NCBI GenBank assembly: GCA_030848705.1
Contig: CM061240.1
Location: forward strand, 121,942,998-122,006,997
From: Heracleum sosnowskyi
Lineage: Eukaryota > Streptophyta > Magnoliopsida > Apiales > Apiaceae
Length of the DNA: 64,000 nt
Reading direction: 5' to 3'
This document shows, piece after piece, positions 21,744 to 30,783 of this stretch; positions within the stretch are counted from its first letter, which is position 1; each line of letters starts with the position of its first letter. The position numbers and the translations under genes are program-made. The notes beneath the pieces were generated by a model. It did no database searches. It saw only the letters and a list, made by a program, of their open reading frames with translations, and was not told where the DNA came from.

Positions 21744-23559
21744 TACAAGCCTCGAACGGCTATTAAGGCCCAGGCATTAGCTGACTTCGTGGTTGAATTC
21801 ACCATTAACAACCAAGAAGTCGGGGGGCAAGAGATAATACCCCATGAATACCCGAAGTTGGGTGTTCTATTTTGATGGACCATCAAAAACAAAATCAAGC
21901 GGAGCAGGTTTAGTGTTGCAAAGTCCTGATGGATTTTTCATAGAGTATACACTAAAACTTGACTTCCCAACGACAAACAATGAGGCTGAGTATGAAGCCT
22001 TGATAGCTGGCTTAGGGCTAGCTGGAGCATTGAGAGTTAAAACCCTGAAAGTAGGTGGAGACTCGAGGCTAGTGGTTTCCCAAGTAAATGGGGAATTTGA
22101 GGCCACAGATAAAGTCATGGCCAAGTACTTAAAACTTGTTAAGGCCATCATGACTCAGTTTGATGAATGCTATGTAGAGCACGTTCCGAGGGAGGAAAAC
22201 GTGAAGGCTGATGCCTTGTCTAAGTTTGCCTCTTCTGAAATTGAAAACTATGCAGAGAGTGTATACTTCCAAGTCTTGAAGACCCCAAGCATCAACGAAA
22301 AGTTGGTAGCACCCATTGGTATTTCCAGTTGTTGGATTGATCCCATCAAAGCTCATCTGGAAACTGGGTGGCTGCCCAACGACACTTCAGAAGCACGAAA
22401 GCTATACGTCAAAGCACTAAGGTATGCCCTAATTGAGGGAATCCTATACAAAGAAGTCTTTCATCATTCCTTATCTGAAGTGTTTAAGACCCCAAGAGGC
22501 AGAATTGGCCCTAAAGGAAGTACATGAAGGAATCTGTGGGCAACACTTGGGGGGCAGAGCCCTTGCACATAAAGTTACCCGTCTAGGTTTCTATTGGCCA
22601 AGCATACTTGCTGATGCTAAAAGCTATGTGAGAAAATGTGAACGGTGCCAGAAACATGCACCAGTGGTTAGACAACCACCTAAGATGATGACATCCATTA
22701 ACTCTCCTATCCCTTTTGCTATGTGGGGAATGGATATACCTGGGCCATTTCCAATGGCGAGTGCTCAAAGAAAGTTCTTGATAGTGGCAATTGACTACTT
22801 CACCAAGTGGATTGAGGCTAAGCCATTTAGCCAAGATGACCACCAAACAAGTGATGCAATTCTTCTGGGAAAATGTGATATGTAGGTATGGAATTCCCCG
22901 AGTCCTTGTTACGGACAATGGAACTCAATTCAAACAATGATGAGTTCAAGAAATATAGTGAAGAGAATGATATCCAATTACGCTTCACTCCTGTTGCGCA
23001 TCCTCAAACAAATGGGCAAGCTGAGGTTGCAAATCGAATTATCCTAGATGGACTAAAGAAAAGAGTTTAACACTCCAGAAACACTTGGGTAGACGAATTA
23101 CTCCCCATACTTTGGGCATATCGTACTACATGTAAAGTCACCACTGGAGCAACCCCATTTCTGCTGGTATATGGGGCAGAAGCAATGGTTCCAGTAGAGA
23201 TTATCCACACGTCTCCAAGAGTTGAGGATTACGAACCAGAGACAAATGGAGAAGGCTTGAGGTTAGCTTTAGATCTAATTGATGAAGTTAGAGACGAGGC
23301 AAATGCCAAGATAGTTCAGCATCAGAAACGAGCATCTTTCTATTACAACCTAAGGGTTAAAGAGAGATTCTTCAGTCAAGGAGACTTAGTCCTCCGAAAG
23401 ATTGAGGCATCCGGAGTTGGACAAAAAGGCAAGTTGGCCCCAAATTGGGAAGGACCATATCACGTTAAGAACGTGTTTGAACGAGGCTCGTAAAAGCTAG
23501 AAACCCTCGAAGGGCATGAGGTGCCAAAAACTTGGCATGCCTCAGACTTGAAATCATGA
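21744..23559 (+). pseudogene. Pol remnant (RNase H, archaeal-type RNase H, integrase) with frameshifts
   Basis: Starts within the end of the first RNase H. The second RNase H follows (FDGPSKTKSSGAGLVLQSP; NNEAEYEALIAGLGLAG), then the integrase zinc finger (HEGICGQHLGGRALAHK ... CERCQKH), the core (AMWGMDIPGPFP; VTDNGTQF; HPQTNGQAEVANR) and the C-terminus (LAPNWEGPYHVKNV; TWHASDLKS). Frame changes occur near 22460-22480, 22850-22930 and 23070, with stops near 23068 and 23491. Protease and reverse transcriptase are absent. The remaining parts are collinear with the intact polyprotein of the first gypsy element, so it is a deletion derivative of a related lineage. Confidence 0.88.
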
Positions 23560-23999
23560 TCTTCCTAGAAAGCAGATGAAGGATTGAGCCCGTTTTGATG
23601 GGTAGAAACATCCTCAAAAGCTTTGTCAAGACAAACTACAAATTATTGCAAAGGAAAACATACAAAATATGCATGTCAACTACACAAATAGAGTTGAATA
23701 CAACGAACCCCGAAGGGTTGAAACCCCTGAAAATTCGAGGAAGTATAGCTCAGAACGAGCTTCGATTCGATATACTGGAAGCTCAAAATTAAAGAAATGA
23801 GTGAAATGTTATGTCTATCTTCGTTCATGAAGACCCCTCAATGTGTTTATTACTTTTCATGATCCAATCATGAATAATAAATAAACAAAGCATATGTCAC
23901 AAGCACAAATTAAAACAAAGCCCTAACCGATGGCGGAAAATTTTGCAAAATCATGTATCAGAATACAAGCAAAATCATGTATCAGTATACACACGACCC

Positions 24000-24660
24000 A
24001 AATTCCAGGTCGAATTTACACTGCATCCTGGTCGAACAAACCTGTTCGAAAACGAACTAAAAAATGAGTTCAACATGTTCGATCTGAAGACAGTTTGAGG
24101 TCGAAAAACTGAATAAAGTTTCTGGTCGAAATTACACGAGGTTGAGGTCGAAACTTTGAGCTCGAAAATACACTGTAATTCCTGATCGACATGTTCGACC
24201 TTGTCCCCCTTTCTGGTCGAAAATAGCCTAGAGAATCCTGGTCGAAAATGACCTAGGATTCCTGGTCGAAAAATCCAGGTCGAAAATGACCTAGGATTCC
24301 TGGTCGAAAAATCCAGGTCGAAATAGCCTGGATTCCTGGTCGAAAATTCCTGGTCGAATTTATACTAAAATTCCTGGTCGAACCATTCGACCTCACCCCA
24401 GTCCTGGTCGAAAATTCCTGCTCGAAAATGCAAAGAAACGAGGTCGAAAATTCCTGCTCGAAAATGCAAAGAAACGAGGTCGAAAATTCCTGCTCGAAAA
24501 TGCAAAGAGATGAGGTCGAAAATTTGAGGTCGAAAAAGACCTAAATTTCCTGGTCGAACTGATCGACCTCATTCCAGTTCAGGTCGAAATTGACTTGACT
24601 TCCTGGTCAAAATTGACTTGACTTCCTGGTCGAAATTGGCTTAATTTCTGATCGAAAATA
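24000..24660. repeat. GGTCGAAA-type minisatellite in the gypsy 3' region
   Basis: Dozens of copies of TCCTGGTCGAAAA and shorter variants (AGGTCGAAA, CTGCTCGAAAATGC) in irregular tandem order. A 38-bp sub-block with GCAAAGAAACGAGG is repeated three times near 24426-24510. The array is transcribed with the element and has no coding potential. Confidence 0.88.
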
Positions 24661-24665
24661 CTCTG

Positions 24666-25050
24666 AAAATTCCTAAAATATTAGGAATAATTATTAAAAA
24701 TACCTGTGGGTACATGAAAATTCCTAAAATATTAGGACTAATTATTAAAAATACCTGTGGGTACATGAAAATTCCTAAAATATTAGGAATAATTATTAAA
24801 AATACCTGTGGGTACATGAAAATTCCTAAAATATTAGGAATAATTATTAAAAATACCTGTGGGTACATGAAAATTCCTAAAATATTAGGAATAATTATTA
24901 AAAATACCTGTGGGTACATGAAAATTCCTAAAATATTAGGAATAATTATTAAAAATAACTGTGGGTACATGAAAATTCCTAAAATATTAGGAATAATTAT
25001 TAAAAATACCTGTGGGTACATGGAAATTTCTTAAATATTAGGAATATTTC
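24666..25050. repeat. 51-bp tandem repeat, seven copies
   Basis: Copies start at 24666, 24717, 24768, 24819, 24870, 24921 and 24972 and are almost identical, with a decayed eighth from 25023. Each carries the palindrome CCTAAAATATTAGG. Because 51 is a multiple of three, long open frames exist on both strands, but they encode only the repeat and are not taken as genes. Confidence 0.95.
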
Positions 25051-25240
25051 ATATAAATGTCAAATTAGCCTCGAATAAGGCAACAATCATCGTAAATGTG
25101 TAGGTCGCTCCACACTTTGCAATAAGGCGATATTTGTGAAACACTGGTGTAAATAAAGTCCTAGGTAAAGGATAAAAAGACCCCGAATCTCGAAAAAGGT
25201 CAATATAATTTCTACGAAAACTTGAAAAGTTTTCCTAGAA

Positions 25241-25253
25241 ATTGGGGGGCAAA
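25241..25253 (+). other. Polypurine tract of the second gypsy element
   Basis: ATTGGGGGGCAAA directly precedes the 3' LTR and is the expected plus-strand priming site. Confidence 0.75.
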
Positions 25254-25795
25254 TGATATGGGCTAAAAATAACCCTAGATATGTAATTAATGATATATTA
25301 ATTAGACCTAGACCTAGTTCGGTCCAAGAATTAGGCCCGATAAAAGGCCCGAAACCCTAATCATTTATTAATTTCGTAATTAATAAATAGGGAAAATGTA
25401 CAGCTCATTAAATGAGTTCAAATATGATAAATATCTTGATGAAAGGGTCCAGAATCCCAATCAAACAATATGATGAGTCACAACACTTATCAGATAAGGA
25501 TAAAACTTGTCTACCAAGTAATACACTCCTTATCAGTCATCAATAATGAGACTTATCAGCTAAGTCTCCTACACTTACTCTAAATACAAGGCTCCTGACG
25601 CCTATATAAGGACCCTCGTCCTTCATTCTAGAACTACGTTTTTTGGCTTGATTCTCTACATAACAGAGATACGTAGGCATCTTGTAAGGACCTGTTTAGT
25701 CACGAACCACGAGAGCAGCCATAAAGACACGATTGTCCACCATCATTCATTGAATACAGCCGTCAACATCTAAATCTAATTTTCATTCCATAACA
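25254..25795 (+). repeat. 3' LTR of the second gypsy element
   Basis: 542 bp. It differs from the 5' LTR by an extra AGACCT-type 6-bp copy near 25305 and two substitutions near 25667 and 25684. Confidence 0.95.
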
Positions 25796-26454
25796 CACAT
25801 ATAATTTTTAACATGTATTTTTTTATTATTGTGAATACTCTAAATTTTTTTTCATAATTTTAAAAAATGATAAATTTTCTTTCATTATAATAATTAGGAT
25901 GCAATGTTTATTATTAAATATTTTTTTGCATATGCTCTTCAAAAGTAAAAAGGTAAACATCCGTACGGTTAGATCGTTCAAATTATTAATTAAATATTAC
26001 GAAACTAGTAACCCTAGACGTTAACCGCCTAACCCCTAAATGCAAATCTCAAACCACGTATTTCATCAAAAATTTTGAACAATATAACGTATTGCCGAGA
26101 TTATTTTGAAATGATAATTATTTTAATAACTATCAATTTTTAATGTGTAGACTATGTTGTCACTCTAAATATATAAATTAATTGTGAATTTTAAAAGTTA
26201 GTAACTATTTATTTATTTTTTGAAAATTTCTTGAATAAATATAGCATCAACGTTTATTGACCTCTTCCCAAATATATATATGTTTAGTGCACAAAATAAT
26301 TTTGTACACGTAGTTTTTGTCATTGGGGTACTCCATTATTTTTTTTGGAATTAAAAAAATTGTTTAAGTATTTATGTTAAATTTTAAAAAAAATTCGATT
26401 AAATTTATTTTCCAATTATTTTGGTTGAGAATTGGAGGGAGTTTTGGCGCCAAA

Positions 26455-26825
26455 CCCCGGCTTTAAATTTGACCGTCGACGGTCAAATTTATACTTTAGC
26501 AAATTTTGGCTACTTGGCGGGAAATTTTCCTTTTTTTTTGGGGCACTATGTAGTAAAAATGACTGACTAAATATGACCGACATTAAACGTGACCGATGTT
26601 GGTCAAATTAATCTCAAGCAAATTTTTGTTCTTGGCGGGAATTTTCCCACCAATTTTTTGTGGGTCTCGAGTACTAAAAATGACCGATTAAATATGACCG
26701 ACATTAAATATGACCGACGGCGGTCAAATTTAAGACTGACCGGTAATCAATTGAGTTTGACCTTAAATATGACCGCTGGCGGTCAGATTTAGCCGCGGTC
26801 ATTTTTAGTCGGTTAAATTTACCCT
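26455..26825. repeat. Right subterminal repeats of the CACTA element
   Basis: Clusters of TTTGACCG, ATATGACCGAC and inverse CGGTCAAATTT mirror those at the left end, with two direct copies of a block containing TTGGCGGGAA and AAAATGACYGA. They would be expected to take part in transposase recognition. Confidence 0.8.
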
Positions 26826-26999
26826 TGTTTTCTTGTAGTGATCAACAAATATATCGTATCATTTCACAATATCTATAATTATAGCTAACAGCTGGGCACA
26901 GTTGGAGTGTCTTTCCTTTTAGATGATAAGTATAAATGTAACGGTTTGAATGCCAGGTGGATTATATATATAACTAACAGGGGAGGAAGGTTGGAGTTG

Positions 27000-27105
27000 C
27001 TCTTACAGAGGCCAGAACACTGATGAACGATACGTTAAAATTACTCCTTGCTCTTATACAGAGGCCAGAACACTAATGAACCATAAGTTAAAATTAATTG
27101 CCTTA
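27000..27105. repeat. Direct duplication of about 53 bp next to the Harbinger end
   Basis: TTGCTCTTACAGAGGCCAGAACACT at 26997 recurs as TTGCTCTTATACAGAGGCCAGAACACT near 27048, with similar following sequence (ATGAAC...GTTAAAATTA). The copy boundary coincides with the Harbinger terminus and its TTA duplication. Confidence 0.65.
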
Positions 27106-27368
27106 ACCTGTCTCCTTCCCCTCGTATCATGGCTCAGTCAATTTTATACACGATTCTAACAATTATTAGTAGCACTAAGCATGTGATTAGCATATATATA
27201 TTCTTCTACCTAGAGACAAATGGGCAGTCCACTTAATGATTGCCCCTATACAAGTATTAATGGAGTTAATGTTAAAACTCCTTTATTTAAACATGGCTAA
27301 TAGCTCTTTTGTTAATTAGGTGCGGATTAGCTTACATACATATCTACTAATTTTCGAGGTGGTTAGTA

Positions 27369-27910
27369 CACTACAACAAAACAGGGCATTTACGACGGAA
27401 TTTTTACACTGATTCCGTCGTAAATGCCACCAATTACGACGGAATCGTTCCGTCGCTTTTGCTCAAGTAGAAAGTTCAGATTGCGTCACAAAGTCCAGAT
27501 GCGTCGCAAGTTCAAGGCAAGGGGCCCACCGAACTTACGACGGAATATGGTGTCGTAAATACGAAAGTTACGACAGAAGTTCCGTCGTATTTACAAGCGA
27601 GGGACCCACTTACTAAAATTTTGAAACAAACTTGCGACGGCCATATTCCGTCGTATCTTAGTTATTTACGACGGAAAATTCCGTCGCAAGCTATTTAAAT
27701 GGGGCCCACCAGCTTGATAAAATATGGAAAACAAACAAAAAATAAAGTTATTTAATTACGACGGACTATGAACATTTGTCGTAAGTTAGCCCAATTTTAC
27801 GACGAATTTCTCCTGATGAACATGCGTCGTAAATTAGCCCAGAAATACGACGAAGTTTCCTTTCCGTCGCAAGTTACCCAGAACTCCCATAAAACGACGG
27901 AACTTAAATT
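27369..27910 (+). mobile_element. Left part of a second CACTA-type element (other end not found)
   Basis: Begins CACTACAACAAAA, a classic plant CACTA terminus, and is followed by many TTACGACGGA / TCCGTCGTAA motifs in both orientations to about 27900. No inverse terminus was seen downstream and no transposase is present, so it is either truncated or ends beyond a later rearrangement. The right boundary given is where the motifs stop. Confidence 0.65.
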
Positions 27911-28203
27911 CGAGTGTCACATTGAAATTGAATTTAGGATCTTGGAGAGTGATAAGTTCCTAAAGTCCTTTTCTCAACAAACTGAGCTATCCAAGGTGAG
28001 TAATATGACAACTAGTTTGTGTTAAATACTTCAGATTTTAATTATTTTTTGTCGAAGAAAGTTTATTTAATTAAATGAAATACATAAAGGAAAATGTAAC
28101 GTAGTTTTTACTTCATGGACTGGGAAGGGTATCATGATTTATGATATAACAAATGTATCGAATGATTAATTCAACTCATTACATAACTCGAGCCTTGATC
28201 ACT

Positions 28204-28617
28204 TCACAATAAAGTGTGTGAAAAAGTAGATACAAATAACAGCAAAACAAGGAGATATGTTGACCCAATCACATCCGTCCGATTCCTAAGCGAACTTGAA
28301 GAAGACTGATCAGTACCATGAGGAGGCTTCTTGTAATAATAAGGGAACCAAGGGACTAGAGAATCAGGAGCTGGTGGAGTAACACCATTCATAAGATAAG
28401 GTGGTGAAGGGTAGTTTGGTAATAAACCTGTCGGCGGAGGGTAAAATGAACCACCCGTTACTGACGGCGGTGATAGCGTGCCTGCTGGTGGATAGTTTCC
28501 GGGCCCTGCCGGAGGAGAAGGGTAGCAAGGGTAAGGACACTCTGTTTGGGAAGAAGAAGTGTGAAGACAACTTATGAGAATAAAAGAGACAATGAGTTGG
28601 TTCAGGGTTGAAGGCAT
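28204..28617 (-). CDS. Proline-rich secreted protein, likely GPI-anchored wall glycoprotein
   Basis: 137 residues. The ATG at 28617 is chosen because a TATA box (CTATTTATATC on the minus strand, about 28668-28678) puts transcription start near 28640, and the protein then opens with a clear signal peptide (STLNQLIVSFILISCLHTSS). A Cys pair in TECPYPCYPSPP follows, then Pro-rich repeats (PPPTGLLPNYPSPP), a SLVPWFPYYYKKPPHG motif seen in Arabidopsis hydroxyproline-rich glycoproteins, and a C-terminal hydrophobic tail (VIGSTYLLVLLLFVSTF) after a Ser/Asn stretch, as in GPI-anchored proteins. It would act at the plasma membrane or cell wall. The exact role is not known. No intron is seen. It shares its plan with the gene at 53772-54161. 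Confidence 0.8.
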   Translation of the reverse strand: MPSTLNQLIVSFILISCLHTSSSQTECPYPCYPSPPAGPGNYPPAGTLSPPSVTGGSFYPPPTGLLPNYPSPPYLMNGVTPPAPDSLVPWFPYYYKKPPHGTDQSSSSSLRNRTDVIGSTYLLVLLLFVSTFSHTLL

Positions 28618-28662
28618 GATAGGTAAATGTGTGTGAAAGGAGTGCAAGTGAACATGTAGTGA

Positions 28663-28680
28663 GATGATATAAATAGAGAC
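28663..28680 (-). promoter_or_regulatory. TATA box of the proline-rich protein gene
   Basis: Minus-strand CTATTTATATCATC about 50-60 bp upstream of the ATG at 28617. Confidence 0.55.
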
Positions 28681-28689
28681 AAATTAAAA

Positions 28690-30512
28690 GTGGCTAAAGA
28701 AAGTAATACATGTCTCTTGCAAAATAAATTTAAGCTATATTATTTATTAATACTAGAAAATAACTCCTGAAAAGCACGGGCCGAGTGATTTGTTTTTTGG
28801 AAATTTATTTTATTTATAATATTTTTTAATTAATATTATCAATTATGTTATTTTTAATTTTGATTTAAAATTGTTTACAATTACATTATTTTTTCATGAA
28901 ATTAGTTACTGAATTTTACAAATATTTTGCTCATGAAAATATTATTATTATTCAGTTAATTATAAAAACTTTATATGTTATCTCTTTACAACATAATGGA
29001 ATTTCAATGAACTGTAGACCAGTATCAACCGAAAAGTTATTGGTAGATTATTTATATTTCAGTATCGAAAGCAAAATCATTTTAAAATCTAAAACACCAA
29101 CTTGTGTATATATCCCAAAGATTCTCATCCAAATGATTTTTTTTTAATTTTCAGCAATAACTTTCTATTATATAAAAAACGTAAGAGATTAATAGTTGTA
29201 ATTTTTAAATAATTATATACATATATATATAATAAGATCTTGTTTGATGTCATCTTTTTATTCCAGCAGATCTTTTAACTTCTGTAAAGGATAATTATAA
29301 GAACAATACTCCCTCCGTCCCAGTCATTTCTATACACTTTCCATTTTGGGACGTCCCATTCATTTCTATACATTCCAAAAATAGTAACTTTTAATAATAT
29401 AAAACACTATTACACCCACTAAATATAAAATAGGTAATGTGGTTTAGGTGAAAAGGGTAATTGGTTATAAATAAATTGATTATATATAGGCCCATGAATC
29501 GGCCCAAATACCGACCGACTGACCGACCGACCAAAACTTTTAATGTTTCGTCTTTAATAATATAGTATAGATATAGATAAAAAGGACAGCAGGATCTAAA
29601 AGAAAATTTATAAAACTTTTTCGAAATCTAGTAAACATTTAAGAGGTTAGTTTTAATTATCCTTTTTAGGTTAAGCGAAATGATATAAACTATGTTTCTC
29701 TAAGATTAATCGGGACTGAAACTCTGAAAGTGGCCCTAAATCACCACTAAGAAAACATAATCATGTACGAGGGGCATATGCTCTGAAAAAGAAGAATATA
29801 AAAATGAGACAACTACGGTTCATATGTTGCGGTCAACACCATTCAAAAGATTGTAGGAATGCAGTGGTGGTGCAAGCAGCTTTAGAAGTTAGACCAATTA
29901 GTTTCTTTCGAAATTCAAATTATTTGAAGATATTTCCGCGACTACACATGTACTTTTGACTAGAGAATAATTTAAAATTTAGTAAAAACAGTGGAAAAGT
30001 GAAAACAGTCCAACGAGACTAGTAAAAAATTACTATGGGAGACGAGTTGCGAAAGATTCGCCGAATATATATAGCTATTTTAGAGTACTTGGGAATATAA
30101 AATTAGTTACTTCAATATTTTTATTTCAAAATAGATGCATTTTGTGTATTATATTTGATATATTTTGTGTTAGAATATATATTTATTATATTATTAATAT
30201 TATATTAAAAGTATTTTGATAATTTAGATTTCAAAAGTTTATTATATAAGTTTTAAGACATGTATTTAAGACATATTATTATAATAAAAACTAGTTGTTT
30301 TCTCTTAACTCTTTATTTTTATCATATTATTAGAACTCTGTTAATTATGGAAAGGTCTTAGATTCACCATCATGTTGGGGATGTTGTCTTTCTAGTTAAT
30401 TGTAACGAAATGTATCTTCGAACCATCATGTTGGGGATGCTGTTACGATTAAGGGGAATGTTGAATATTATTAATTATAGTATAAGATGATAAGATCATG
30501 TTACATCTTTTT
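28690..30512. other. AT-rich intergenic DNA with repeat debris
   Basis: No coding region is recognised. The string CCATCATGTTGGGGATG occurs twice (near 30367 and 30422). Around 28752-28790 and 29540-29575 are sequences like the ends of common plant repeats, but I could not pair them into an element. Confidence 0.5.
29309..29420. mobile_element. Stowaway-like MITE end, partial
   Basis: CTCCCTCCGTCCCAGTCATT is the standard start of Stowaway-type (Tc1/mariner) MITEs. An inverse end was not found downstream, so this is a fragment with an uncertain right limit. Confidence 0.5.
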
Positions 30513-30783
30513 TTAACACCTTAAAATTTTAGAGTCATTAGTTACGAGCTCGTACCTGTTTAGAAGTTCAAAGTGACATAACCATAAGTATGCATTTTTG
30601 TTGAAAGACATGCCTAAATGCCGAAATGATATATCGTTTTGTTTCGTATCTATTATCTTCTTTTTAGTATTAATTAAATCATTTGCAAACTTATAAGCAG
30701 CCTCTCCTCCAGCTTCACTAGAATTTTCTTGAGATCCTCTACGTTCAGCTCTAGGATTTTCTTGAGATATTCTACGTTCAGCT
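30513..30783 (-). pseudogene. Unidentified gene relic, part split off by the hAT element
   Basis: On the minus strand this piece reads RRISQENPRAERRGSQENSS, then AAYKFANDLINTKKK and a further open stretch ending at a TAA at 30513. If the hAT element and one copy of its 8-bp duplication are removed, this frame joins the acidic frame at 33845-33984 without a shift. The short repeat RAERR-SQEN explains the 36-bp DNA duplication at 30735-30783. I do not recognise the protein. The open length, composition and in-frame join argue for a former exon, though a GTACG donor-like site near 30552 means the true exon may end earlier. Confidence 0.5.

Larger units (their letters stand above)
18717..25795 (+). 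mobile_element. Second Tat-type gypsy element, gag-only (pol destroyed)
   Basis: LTRs of 536 and 542 bp with TG...CA ends and the 5-bp TSD CACAT (18712-18716, 25796-25800). It has the same primer-binding site as the first gypsy element, an intact gag, a pol that lacks protease and most of reverse transcriptase and is frameshifted elsewhere, two tandem arrays, and a G-rich polypurine tract just before the 3' LTR. The LTRs differ by only two substitutions and one 6-bp duplication. The young LTRs and broken pol suggest a family moved by enzymes from other copies. Confidence 0.94.
16334..26840. mobile_element. Non-autonomous CACTA (En/Spm-type) transposon
   Basis: Thirteen-base inverted ends CACTACAAGAAAA (16334) and TTTTCTTGTAGTG (to 26840) match perfectly and are flanked by the 3-bp TSD ATC (16331-16333 and 26841-26843). 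The ends are packed with TTTGACCG / CGGTCAAA motifs. No transposase is present, and without the gypsy element inserted in it the transposon is about 3.4 kb, so it would depend on an enzyme supplied elsewhere. It lies inside the Harbinger element, beyond that element's ORF1 start. Confidence 0.93.
13273..27002 (+). mobile_element. PIF/Harbinger DNA transposon, host of a three-level nest
   Basis: Terminal inverted repeats GAGCATCTCCAA (from 13273) and TTGGAGTTGCTC (to 27002) match with one mismatch and are flanked by TTA at 13270-13272 and 27003-27005, the 3-bp TSD typical of this superfamily. Inside the left end TGTGCTCCAATGGGGTTAGC, and inside the right end a related inverted block (CACTCCAACTGTGCCCAGC on the minus strand), form subterminal repeats. 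The element carries a decayed transposase (plus) and ORF1 (minus) in convergent order. Without the 10.5-kb CACTA insertion it would be about 3.2 kb. Confidence 0.88.

Noticed and set aside
24641..25034. Long open frames on both strands encoding 17-residue repeats
   Set aside because: They follow from a 51-bp tandem repeat (51 is 17 codons) with few stops, and there is no start context or domain.
24666..25050. Regularly repeated units that could suggest a CRISPR array
   Set aside because: Units are contiguous with no unique spacers, and the sequence is plant nuclear DNA inside a retrotransposon.
28618..28647. Longer start of the first proline-rich protein at 28647
   Set aside because: The codon is TTG and lies upstream of the transcription start predicted from the TATA box; the ATG at 28617 leads straight into a signal peptide.
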